From Coffea arabica (Eukaryota; Streptophyta; Magnoliopsida; Gentianales; Rubiaceae): DNA of 64,000 nt. Below are positions 36,589-47,640 of the stretch, piece after piece (position 1 is the stretch's first letter; each line of letters starts with the position of its first letter). The notes under the pieces are model-generated. The model saw only the letters and a program-made list of their open reading frames with translations, was not told where the DNA came from and made no database searches. The stretch covers positions 50,291,001-50,355,000 of the forward strand of contig NC_092316.1 of NCBI RefSeq assembly GCF_036785885.1, given 5' to 3'. A program made the position numbers and the translations under genes.

Positions 36589-39363
36589 TCCATTTATTGA
36601 CTACATTTCTCGTGATATTTTTCATGTATGTAGAGACCAACAGAAAGAACTGCTAACTGAATTTGATTGATGGATATTGTAATATAACGACGGCTGTAAA
36701 AACCGAGAGAGAGAGAGCTGCCTATGACAAGTTTTAGAAGAAAATTATAGCTTATTATATTACTCCTCCAACTCTGGAGGTTCGCATGCTTGATGTACAG
36801 AAGCAGTTAGGCACAATTGACTTCACTTTGCCTCTGGAGTTTTTAAGTAGCAACCCTATAACTGTTGAAAATTGTTTTGTTTAGGCAATAAAATATCCTC
36901 TATCAATACATATATTGGTTGCCAATCTTTTCCTTATTATCTCGTCTTAGTAAAACCCTGCTGTAACTTGGGATTTCATCCTCTAAGCAAACCATTTTTT
37001 GATTGTCCTTACAGTCAACTCTAAATATTCGCCAATATGGACACAAATCAAAGCAACAAGCATGATCCTGCATCTCTAAATTAATTGCCATTCCTGTCAG
37101 ACTTCAGATCAACACAAACATCTGGGAATTCACTACCAGTTTTCTTACCATACTTGAGCATACCAGGAGGTTGATACCCCCGATAAATAGACTACTCGTT
37201 ACAACTGGGAAGAAAGGGCTCAAGTAATAAGGAGCTAATCTACCTCCTTTTCTTTAAGGAACAAACCTCAATCTTTTTGCGTGAGAAGCAAAAAGAAGTC
37301 AAAACAACTAAGATATTGCAAGCAGAAGGCATCAAATCCCTTTGTTGAAATGAAAGAATGGCTATTCAGACACCTTAACCATGTTGAGCCCAACGCAAAA
37401 TTTTGATTTCAAAAGACAGCCCAATCTCTAGTCATGCCAAGTGCAAGTGAAAAAACGCTCAGATTTTTATATCTTCATCATTTGTTCTCATTTGGTCACA
37501 ATGTCTTGGAGATGTCTACTGAGCTTGAAATCAGAGCATGTCAATCTTGCTATCAATTGAGTACTGAGAAATCTACATTTTCGATCTTCCCAAGACTTTC
37601 CAAGTATCGAAGGTTGACTTGCTGTCATGAAGGAACCTGGTAGTATTGCTGTGGACATTTAGAAGCATGCCCTCCCTTTTGCATTAACTCCAGCACCACA
37701 ACTTCAAGAAAGAGTCACGTGCATTTCAGCTCCTGTGCTAGCAAATATTTCATCCACCCTGTATACAAATGAATGAAATTACTGCACTAAAGCAATGCCA
37801 TAATGTTAAATTGTTCTATGAGTTCTTATATCTCAATTATGGGAACTTTTGGCATTATCTCAGTTTTGATGGCTTAACATTCTAATCAAGCAATGGCCCC
37901 CACCTTACCTTCCCCATTAAGGTGAGTTTTGAAGACATTCATTGGGCATAATAATTTCTGCAATTTTTTGAATGGACTCCCACAAGCCTTTTATTAATCT
38001 GTGACTCTTGATCCTCAAGAGTAGGATAACTTTAAGAAAATAGACTCACGACCTCAGATTATCTACCTGCTTCTCTCTACGTTGACCTCAGCAATCAAAG
38101 TAGTTAAAAAAAAAAAATAGAAAAGCAGGTTCTCTTCTCTATTTCCTCCAATAATTCTTTGCAAGGTATGATACTGATGTACCATAACAAACCCAACAGC
38201 CAAACACAACAGTTTTAAGGAATTGTATGTTTTTCTGGCATTGACCCTGCCAAATCCTATCAAAGCCTGGCATGAAAAGAACCTAATGAACAATCAATGA
38301 ATATGTGGAAATGCAAATATACTCAAGCTCACAAAACGCTTGATCCAATAGTGCTTGATATTTACACATTTATCAACAACATCACACATAGCTACAGTTG
38401 AGGTCACCACATACAAGTTTAGAGAGAGTGATAAATTAACAAAGCAATCCTGGTAAGTGCAAAAATTTCTTACCATCAACTCTGTTCCTTCAAGCCCATA
38501 TACAAAGCATAAAATGTCAAATTTTGAATGCACCCTTCTGGGCATTTTGGTTCCACATGAGAATTGAAATTAGACCGAATTACTCAAGTCACATTACTAA
38601 CAGTACATCAAATTCAATGCAAATCCAATTCCCATAAACAAACCAAACATAGCCTTAATTGATAACTGTACACCAGATCACACATAATTTCCTATAACAG
38701 CACTCTACAGATACTACTATAACCATTGTCTAGACCATTTCATCTAAACAAGCACAAATTTGCGAAAACCAAACCTAATTTCTCCTAAGTTAGTTCTTCA
38801 CAAAAGCAACCAAAGGCTCTATCTCAATCACTATTTTCAATAAAAGCTGTTTAAAAGAAAAGAAACCAAGTTTTTAGCAAACACACTAACTTGTTGCTTA
38901 AACAACTTCGAAGAGGCTTTTTTCCGAATACTTAGCATGCCACTCAAAATTCCCAAATCCATCGCATCCATATACCTGTAAAACCAAAAAAACAATCCCC
39001 ATTTTAGATAAAACACTAGGTTTAATAAAAGATTTTCTGTATATTGTTAAGAATATTAATAAATGTTGGCTTTTTACTGTACTTCTGGGAGAGATAGGAG
39101 TTGACAAGAGTAGTGGCTTGAGAGCGAGTAGCGGACGAGCAAGACTGCCAATCTTGCCATAAAGAAGCCAACTTCGACCATTGGTTTCTAAGGTTTCGCT
39201 GCGCTGCTGGCCTCCATAGCCTAATATTTACTACTGCAGAAAAAGGAGACGAAGAAGAAGATTTTGGGGTTTGAAATTGAATGTTGAGTTCTTCTTTTGT
39301 GGTTTGTTCATTTGAAGCAGAAGAAAGAGGAGGGGTCTGGGATTCCATTGGCGTACAAATAGT
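36589..39363 (-). repeat. Right arm of the inverted duplication
   Basis: This is the inverse of 30896-36415 without the 32150-34885 segment. The junction of that deletion lies in an A run at about 38104-38116, where intron-2 sequence joins exon 7 directly. There is a smaller deletion of about 17 bp near 38026. Homology stops at 39363, at the edge of a MITE. Confidence 0.93.
37704..39348 (-). pseudogene. Antisense partial copy of the eight-exon gene, exons 3-6 deleted
   Basis: On the minus strand, exon 1 (39348-39083) and exon 2 (about 38975-38891) are preserved nearly unchanged. Most of intron 2 follows. A 2.7-kb deletion then fuses intron 2 to the middle of exon 7 (about 38109-38063). Exon 8 ends at 37704. 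Exons 3 to 6 and the acceptor of exon 7 are gone, so the protein's central half, including WSDELYPGEFDD, is lost. The promoter (left-arm sequence before 30896) was not copied. It is probably not expressed as a protein, but it is antisense to the intact gene. Confidence 0.88.
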
Positions 39364-39541
39364 GGGTTTGTTTGGACAGTGTATTATTTGAAATATTATT
39401 TGGAATAATTACTGTAGCACTTTCTGTGATATAATGTATTTGAGATAAAAAGGTGATTGGAAATATAAAAAGATAGGTTGGGAAATATGTTTGTAATGCA
39501 AGCAAAATATTATTTGGAATAATTTTGGTATCCAAATAGGA
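39364..39541. mobile_element. Small hAT-like MITE at the arm boundary
   Basis: The termini gtttgtttggacagtgtatt and the inverted form of the 'ttttggtatccaaatagg' end, together with repeated aaatattatttggaataatt motifs, are typical of a common plant hAT-type MITE. It abuts the point where the inverted duplication ends. No clear TSD could be assigned. Confidence 0.55.
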
Positions 39542-40923
39542 AATGCAACCTTTAAGAACCAACCAAACCAGTTCTCAGCGAAATTGAAATGTAGGAATTT
39601 GCATGTGTGTGGTTTATTACAGGTCACAAACAGACAATCTTGCGTTCCACATTAGATCTTCAACCTCCAATTTGGTGCCTCAACTGGGCCTCATGCTGGA
39701 AATACTATCATGTGTATTAGTCAAAATGATAGGTCACATGAAATATTTAGACACTATTTATTCGCAGCTTGGCATTGACTCACAAACAAGCTGTCACAAT
39801 GAATATCAGTGGAACAAAAAGATTACGGGCTCTGATTTCATATTGTTCTAAATTTAAAAAAAATCAGAAATTAATTTTCTCTTGAAAGTTTCTCCAACTG
39901 CACAAGGCTCTGTTGTACCAATGCTTTAAAAGTGATTTTCGGGTTTTTGATTTTCAAAACAAAAAAGACAAAATGGCCTAAATGGGACTTTGAAAATACA
40001 ATGGTTTACAGATTCTAGTAGTGCCCAGTTACCTACATGGTATAAATATTTTAATTTTTTGAAGTGAAGGCTAAAACCCTTTACCTTGGCAACTCTAAGT
40101 CTTAGGAAAACAAGAAAATGAATTTGAGAGCTCAGTTGTGAGGGAGGATGGTCAAAGTGTTGTCATCAAGCACATCCCTGGCTAAAACCGGCAGCAAGTT
40201 TAATTTCATTCTTCTAGTTTTAGGGGCAAAAATGAGTTAATTTAAGGTAAACACTCAACATGGATTAATTAACACAAGCTTAAACATGCACAACACAAAA
40301 ACAAAGCAAATAAAAACACAAGTGACAAATTCCAAGTGTCCGTAGGAAAAGCCAAGAAATTATGCGCTAGACACACATGATTACACAGAACAAAAATGCA
40401 ACTAAAGAAAGAGATAATGTCAATACAATATCGTCAATACCATTTTGGGTACGCATCAATTCTCAGAAAGATGACTACAGAATTGATTAAAGTCAATTAA
40501 ACTAACAAAGCCAAACTATGGAAAATGAACTATGAAGTCTAAAACTTAGCCAACTAGGCCTTAAGTTAAACATAATCGCACCAATTTTGACTTTTTTAGA
40601 CCTAGGGAAAACTTTTGAACTCAATTTACAGGGTTAAATTGAAAATCAGAGAAACAATGGAGTCAAAACACAAAAAAGGTAACATCCGGGAACTAAAATT
40701 GCAATTTAGAAAATGGTCATCTTGTTCATTCAAACAGAACACCAGAAACTGCTGTCTCTTCTCTGTATAAAAGGTTAGTCTTTTGGAGTATAAGTAGTAG
40801 GTCTATCTACATCAACCTGTAATAATGTTGTTTCTTATTTTAAAGTTGGAGTCATAATGAATTTTGGATTTAATTGTGAAGACAAAGGTCTAAAAAATAT
40901 TCTGTAAATTACAGCAAAATTCT
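39542..40923. other. Gene-free intergenic DNA
   Basis: No coding region with recognisable similarity is present. There is no clear repeat structure. Confidence 0.45.
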
Positions 40924-41373
40924 TTGTATGTTTTTCAAATTCATCACCTTGTAAATGAATATCATATACCTATAAATATTTCAGATTGGACTATTCCCGA
41001 AGAAAAAATAGAACATATTTACATAATACGTCCCTTAGATTTCAAAACAGCTTTATCCGTTAAAACTCATAAAAAAACAATATCTATTCAAGAAGAATAT
41101 CAATCCATTCCATTATTAAATCATAATACAATTCAAAAGTATCTTAGTAAAGGATATAGATATATTCATATAGGATTAATTCAGGTTGCAATAAAACCTT
41201 TATTCCATCTAGGAGTAGATGCTCCTATATATTTAGTTTTAAGAGACACAAGACTTAAAAGATATAAAACTTCACTTTTATCTATGATTCAAACAAATGT
41301 ATGTAATGGACCAATTTACTTTAATTGTGCTCCAAATTTTTCAGTAGATTTAACTGATCCACATGTTTGGTAG
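40924..41373 (+). pseudogene. Endogenous caulimovirid movement-protein fragment
   Basis: An uninterrupted frame of 149 residues resembles the core of the 30K-superfamily movement protein of plant pararetroviruses (Caulimoviridae). The recognisable features are the RYIHIGL segment, a conserved short run before the central Asp region, a CNGP-type motif and the closing segment before the stop. In the virus this protein moves virions between cells. Here neither the upstream nor the downstream part of a viral polyprotein (capsid, protease, reverse transcriptase, RNase H) was found, and the frame ends earlier than a full movement protein. It is best read as an old chromosomal fragment of an endogenous pararetrovirus. 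The genus cannot be told. Confidence 0.8.
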
Positions 41374-41786
41374 ATTGTATTTTTTGGAATTAGTTTAGAA
41401 TGTTATATGCAAACCAAAAGGTTGCACCTACTTGTGATTGATTTGATAATCTTACTTCTTGTTTAACTTCGTAGACTTGAAAAAGAACTTGGCTTTTTCA
41501 CTCGAAATCAATTGTGACACTTAAGTCAGTAAGAGAAATAAGTGGGAAGAATTTTTTTAGTATTGAATGATGGAAGGAAAATAAAATCCCCTTACCTTCA
41601 ATTTTGGTTGGGTATTTATATTGTTTAGTGGGTTTGGCAGACATTGTAACCATATTGCAACATGCAAGTTTGCAACCTGAGACCTCGAGGTCTCGAGTGA
41701 GGTGTCATCTTCATACGCCTCCAGCACTTTGTCACCTGCTGATTCATATTTGTACTTTACTTGTTAACAGCTAGTCAATACTTGTC
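41374..41786. other. Gene-free spacer
   Basis: This is flanking sequence between the viral fragment and the solo LTR. No caulimovirid motif was recognised in it. Confidence 0.4.
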
Positions 41787-41791
41787 CATTT

Positions 41792-44700
41792 TGTGAGGAC
41801 CTGAAAATTTATTTTCTACATTTTTGTTCATTTAACTTACTTGTTTTGAATTTATGGTTGATTTAATGGTTGAGGTATGTTTTAACTCTATTACCTTATT
41901 TAACTTGGTGCATATTTAATTTGATGCATGTTAAGTTTCATAGTGTATAATACTAGTGTGACCAATTAGTGAGGTATGTGCAATAAATTTGGAGGATTAG
42001 AAGGAGTTTTGTGCAAAATAAATTATGTGATAAGAGGTGTTAAAAGTTAATTGGAGGAGAGTTATACAGTATAGTGAATGGAGACACATGGATTGACATT
42101 AGTTTTGCTTTACCACTTGTCAAGCATCCAAAGACCCTTGACCAAGACCAAACTTTCATTTTCCTTCTTTCTTGCATAGCTTGGATGAAATTTTAGAGAG
42201 GAAAGGAGAGAGAAAATACTTCATTTCTAGCCTTAATTTCTTGCTTGATCCATGAGAAATCCCAAGATCAACCCTAATTTACTCCGATAGATCTTGAGTG
42301 AAGTTTGGAGGGAAGTTCATGGTGGAGTTTTTGGGGGAAGAAAGTTTTGCATCTTCCTTGATTTGCTTGCCATCCTTGGGTTTGGAGGTAAAGAAGTGAA
42401 CTTTGCTAGAACTTCTAGTTTTCTTCCTTTATTTTGGGGTTAGTTGATATATGAGATAATAGAAGCTAAATGAAACATGTTTATGGAAGATTTCATGGTT
42501 TTGTTAAGTGTTATTGAAATTTCCAGCTTTGATGCAAGATCTAGATAGTTTAGTTGAGAGCTTTATATATGTGAAAGTTTGCCAGATTTCCTTGTCTAAA
42601 ACATGTATATTTGCCATGGAAGTAGGGTTGGCTCAAGTTATAGAGTAATTGCCATGAACTTGTTAGTTTTGGTGTCATGAACTTGTTAGATTGGTGTAAG
42701 AAGTGAATAGCTTAGTGAAAGTTTTGTATATGTGTAAGTATGATGGATTGTTTTTGCTAAGGATATGTCCCATGTGACACATGCTATGCTAGCCATGATT
42801 TATTGTGTTTTGCCATGAGAATAAGGTTGAACATTGGAAGTTTTGATAGACAAATTTGGGACAACCTTGCTGGAAATTTTACTTGGGTTAGCCAAGAGGG
42901 CGAGGGAGAAATTGCGACTTTATTGCTAGAATTTGTATGCTAATTTTGACATACATTTGCTCAAGATACTTGCCAAGACTTTTATTTTCATATGTATGTT
43001 GGTTTGAGCCAAAACAAAGAGGGACAAGAGGAAGAAATGAGTTTTCTCCAACATGTTTCTTGCTTGAATTTGCCAGCTTTGCACCTCAAAGGTCTTGTCC
43101 CATTTTTGTTAAAATTTTGACTATAAGTGATGTCCTTGTACTCTATATGTTGCTTGTGTTATCATGCATGATGGTTTTTCCCCAGATTTGAAAGAAAACT
43201 TTGCACTTTTGACAAACTATATGGGGTTTAAACCTGCAAATTACTTTGTTTGCTAAGTGAAGCTTCGACGCTCATAGTTTTGCATTTATACTAGCATGAA
43301 GTGGCTAGACTCTTGATGTATGATATGACCATAGGACTTGGAAATAACCAAGAGAAGGAACCAGGGTTTGAAGTGGAAAGATTGTGGTCAATTAGTGAAT
43401 GTTCCAACTGCATGTTCCATGTTACTTGCTGATCAAATATAACTTGTTGTTAGAAATTGCTAGGGATCCTGAGTCGTTATTGCATAGGCAAGTGTGTATT
43501 TTATCGTACTCGACTTAACTTGACTGAGCTCTTGATATCTTGTTTTTATGTGAATGGATATGCATGTACAAGTAACTTGATATACATATGACTTGTGGTT
43601 TGACTTGAAACACTTGACCTTGAAATACTTGAAATGCTTGACATACTTGACATGCTGAGCTTACTTGACTTGATCTTGGCTAGGCAAGTGTGTACTTATT
43701 TACACTTGACCTCCATGAACTTGAATTACATGATCCTGCATGCGAACTTGAATGTACATATGCATGAGTATAGGCCGGCTGTATATCTTCTTGCAACGGT
43801 TGAATTGAGCTCTTCGCTAGAACCCTTATCCGAGACGTCGGGTAAGTTGGACAACTTTGGGTTAATCATGCATATGCATGAATGTAGGCCGACAACGGCT
43901 GAACTGAGCCCTTTGTTGGAACCCCTATCTAGGTTGGACAATCTTGAGTTGCTCATGCGTATGTGTGAATGTAGGCCTGATGTGTACTTTATCGCATCGA
44001 CTGAACTGAACCTTTTGTTGGAACCCTGATCCGGGTAGGTTGGATAGTTTTGGGTAAAGAAAGAATTTCCTAACCTGTTTACCAGTGACTTGAACTCGTG
44101 ACATGCTTCAATACCGGAGCATCAGGTGACAGCTAACGTCTCCAATCGTAACATGTTTGAGCGTTGGGTGACAGCCAATGACACCACTTGTGAATACTTG
44201 AACACTTGGGGTTTCGAACCCAAATCATGAATACTTGAACACTTGGCACTTTAACCCCAACCCCATGGTTAGTTGGTTGAATCGAACCGATAAGGGGTTT
44301 GGTCGAAGAGATTGACAAACCATGGGTACTTGTTTGACGTGTGGGCTCAGTACACGGGAATGATTGTAGAAACGGGACTGGAGACAAGTGGTGATCTACG
44401 AATATTATAATTGGTTGACGGAGTATTAACGGACCCTAGACAAGTTGTTGTGGAATCTGCTTTTGAGAGGAAACTATATCCTTTGACATAAATGTGTTCT
44501 TTACTGTACATTGATACATGATCTATCTGGATAGTACTTCCTAAATATGTGAGCATACAATAATGTGAATGTATATGTGAAATATGTGAATTTATCATGC
44601 CTTCCAGTCAGCTTGTATGTTTTCTTGGAATCTCACTGGGCGAAATCTCATTTCTTTAGTTGTTTTCCTTAACGGGGGTCGTGACGTGAGAGTGGGAGTT

Positions 44701-44996
44701 GGAGGAGGTAGAAACTTTGTCTAGCTTTGTTATTGCTCGTGTGAGCACTTTTTAGCTCTCTATCAGACTTGCTTGGTTTATTTTGTAAGCTTGAATCCCT
44801 AACCGTATTTAGGGCTTGTTTGGGCATTCGATGTCTATGAATGTATATAAATAAGGTTGAAAGTGCTATTGCTCTTGTTATTGAAATTATTATTATTATT
44901 ATTATTTTTGAGGTGCGTAAGTGAGTCTTGGAGAGAGTTGGACAGACGGTCCGCCAAACCCTAGGATTTGTCCTAGGGGGAGGTGGAGTCATCACA
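41792..44996 (+). mobile_element. Solo LTR, Gypsy-like, 3.2 kb
   Basis: It starts TGTGAGGACCTG and ends GTCATCACA. The flanks are CATTT at 41787-41791 and 44997-45001, a perfect 5-bp TSD. The last 120 bp resembles the end of the LTR at 56255-59889 (both have a 'ccctagg...ccta' inverted motif and end in tcaca), so the two families are related. No internal region is present. An ATT microsatellite lies at about 44888-44908. No ORF has recognisable homology. Confidence 0.85.
43753..44055 (+). repeat. About 100-bp imperfect tandem triplication inside the solo LTR
   Basis: The units begin near 43753, 43868 and 43955. Each has 'atgcatga(g/a)t(a/g)taggcc' followed by a 'ttgaa/ctgaa' block, 'ttgttggaaccc' or similar, and 'ggttgga'. 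They are diverged from one another. Confidence 0.65.
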
Positions 44997-45001
44997 CATT
45001 T

Positions 45002-45520
45002 ACTGTCTAAGGCTTGCCACTTGTCATTTTCATTTTTCCCCACTTTGTTATAATATGCATATGTTCAATGTTTTGTATTATGTGCTAAAGTGGCAAGAGC
45101 TAGGCACACGTCCAGTCGGGTCTCTGATATGGGGTCCGACTGAGTCATCACAATTTGATTAAAAGTTTTTTAAAGAAAAAGTGATCTCGCACTTCCTCAA
45201 ACTTGTCTCTATAATAACTAAAAATACAACAAAAAATGAAAATGTATTATTCTTTTTCATAATTTTGACGTGTACCATAAATAAATGTCAATCAATTGAT
45301 CACGCCATTTTATTTTTCATAATTTTGACTTGTAAAATAAGTGATATTATTTTCTAAAGAAGCCCATAATAAATTTTAGTTACTAATCTAGTAGGCGAGT
45401 TTGATTTTACTTTTACTCTAGAATGATTAAACAAACCATAGAATAAGAAAGCACAACAACAAGGAATTGAAATTTGACAAAACACATATGATGTATCTTT
45501 AATAGGGTGCATTATATTAT
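45002..45520. other. Gene-free spacer
   Basis: Nothing coding is present. 45060-45152 ends in another gagtcatcaca, which may be a fragment of a second related LTR, but no start or TSD was found. Confidence 0.4.
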
Positions 45521-46311
45521 GGGTTAATTACATTTACCTCCCCTGAGGTTTGACCATATTACCAATCAATCCCTATAATTTGTCCAAATAACGGTCTCAC
45601 CCTTTGAATGATCAAACATTTAACAAAAATCCCCTTAATGCCGAAAATGCCCTTATTGAGGCCATGTTGCATTAAAAAAAGAACATATTTTTATTTTATT
45701 AACCCTGAAGCAATCCAAAAAAATAGAAAAAAGTTTTTGATTATTATTTTATAAAAATCATATCTTTGCTTCCATAAATAGTTTTGAATCAATAATTATT
45801 TTAAATCTTAAAAATGAATATTAAAAATTAGATAAATTGAAAGAAAAATAAAAAAAAAAGAAATTATTTTAGTTCCTGAAGTATGGTTCAAATTGAGGAA
45901 AACATGCCTTGTGCTCTCCGCGACATGCCTTGAACCACAAATTCGAACCATACTTGAGATTTAAAATAATTGCTTCTTTTTTATTTTTCTTTCAATTTAT
46001 CTAATTTTTAATATTCATTTTTAAGATTTAAAATAATTATTGATTCAAAACTATTTATGGAAGCAAAGATATGATTTTTATAAAATAATAAGCAAAAACT
46101 TTTTGATGATTTTTTTGGATTACTTGAAGGTTAATAAATAAAAATATGTTCTTTTTCTAATGCAATATGGCCTCAAAAGGGGCATTTTCGGCATTAAAGG
46201 GGTTTTTGTTAAATGTTTGATCATTCAAAGGGTGAGACCGTTATTTGGACAAATTACAGGGATTGATTGGTAATATGGTCAAACCTCAGGGGAGGTAAAT
46301 GTAATTAACCC
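45521..46311. mobile_element. Near-perfect foldback MITE, 791 bp
   Basis: The ends are gggttaattacatttacctc and its inverse, with TTATATTAT at 45512-45520 and 46312-46320, a perfect 9-bp TSD. The arms of roughly 380 bp meet near 45916 and are nearly complementary throughout. The cctcccctgaggtttgac core is like that of the family at 2198-10187, but the outermost bases differ. It is probably a related subfamily. Confidence 0.9.
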
Positions 46312-46443
46312 TTATATTATTTTGTTAGAAAAATTTTCATAAATTGCTCTATGTTTAATGCAGAATATGCATAAAAATGAGTACTAAGAAATTGTAAAAG
46401 ATGATTAAGTCATAAAACAATCATCCAATACATAGATTTTACC

Positions 46444-46449
<6 letters not shown>

Positions 46450-46477
<28 letters not shown>

Positions 46478-46478
46478 A
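46450..46478. repeat. TC microsatellite
   Basis: An uninterrupted (tc)n run of about 28 bp. Confidence 0.95.
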
Positions 46479-47640
46479 AATGACATGCAAAACATAAATC
46501 GTTTGTCAATCATAAATTCTTCGAAAAGTATGAATATGATTTTCCTTGATTCAAGCGTTTATTGTAATTCTTTGAATTTTTTTAACCAGTTGTACATTTA
46601 TCAAGTATTAGAATAGATTACAACTTTAATTAATAAAATGCCTTACAACTATAAATGATAAATAAACTAACTTGAAAATAATACGGAAGATTAAAAAACA
46701 ATTTGCAGTAGAGGAAAAGATAACTACAAATTTAAATTTGATGAGAAATATAGTCGGCAAAAATACTAGAATTAAAGCATCAATCAACTTTTATTTATTC
46801 TCTCAACTAAGCTTGTCAGAAAAAAAAAAAAAGAAACTGTATACTTGCACACACATATAGATATATACAAGACCATTGTTTACTTTCCCTTGTGTACCAT
46901 TTATAAATAAAATATAGAAAAGGAAAAAAAATACTTATAATGGAGTAATTACAAGAAATCAAATTGTCAAAATCTAGCCCAGCTCCCATCCAATAATTAT
47001 TTTTTACCAAACTACCAAATTTCCTTCTTTTTACTCACATGCTTCCCTAATTAGGCCTCTTAATTGCCACAGTGGATGAGTGTACTCTCAGAATACCAAA
47101 GGAATAATAAACAGACAAGATAGAAGTTCCAGAATCTCTCCCAAGTCCCAAATCCATTCATATTCCTTGCAATTGTAGTCTGCATACTCTCCAATTGTTC
47201 CTTCCTTGGCACCCCCACTTTTTCCTCAGTACCTTTTAGACTTTTTTGTACTTACTTTCTTAGTTACTGACGAATTAGTCTTGTCCGATGTCATTCATCC
47301 TTGCCCTATCTACTGCCATCTAACTACCCGAAGACCAGTGTCGTCATCTTCTCACATTAACTCTTTTCTTTTGCACTTAAAGATTAAACAGTTCTCCTAT
47401 TTAACCAAAACCTACTTTTTTTTATAATTCAATAATGACATCATACCTATGCATTAACTCCTTCTTTCTGCACTTGAAGATTAAACAGCTTCCCTATTCG
47501 AGCAAAACCCACTTGTTTCTTATCATAGAGCTATAAGATATTACCTGCAGAAACCCCCTTTCAATTTGTGAGTTGATTTCTCCCATCAAATTTTGTTTTT
47601 TAGTACTTGATTGAGAATTCAAAAACTCTTCATCTTTTTT
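46479..47640. other. Gene-free, with a local tandem repeat
   Basis: 47356-47450 and 47452-47545 are imperfect copies, each with 'cattaactc', 'gcacttaaagattaaacag' or similar, and 'ccaaaacc(t/c)ac'. No gene was recognised. Confidence 0.5.

Noticed and set aside
35363-37643. Identical 69-residue frames in both arms as a small conserved protein
   Set aside because: They are identical because the arms are recent duplicates. They lie in the 3' flank, antisense to the gene, and show no other support.
30896-39363. Inverted duplication as a simple assembly artefact
   Set aside because: The arms differ by a 2.7-kb deletion, a ~17-bp deletion and scattered substitutions, with distinct flanks. An artefact would be symmetrical, but long-read confirmation is still needed.
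43634-44029. 131-residue open frame in the solo LTR
   Set aside because: It consists of the tandem triplicated LTR segment read through and has no homology to known proteins.
45060-45152. Second LTR end (gagtcatcaca) forming a pair with 41792-44996
   Set aside because: There is no matching LTR body or TSD. The solo LTR already has a perfect TSD ending at 45001.
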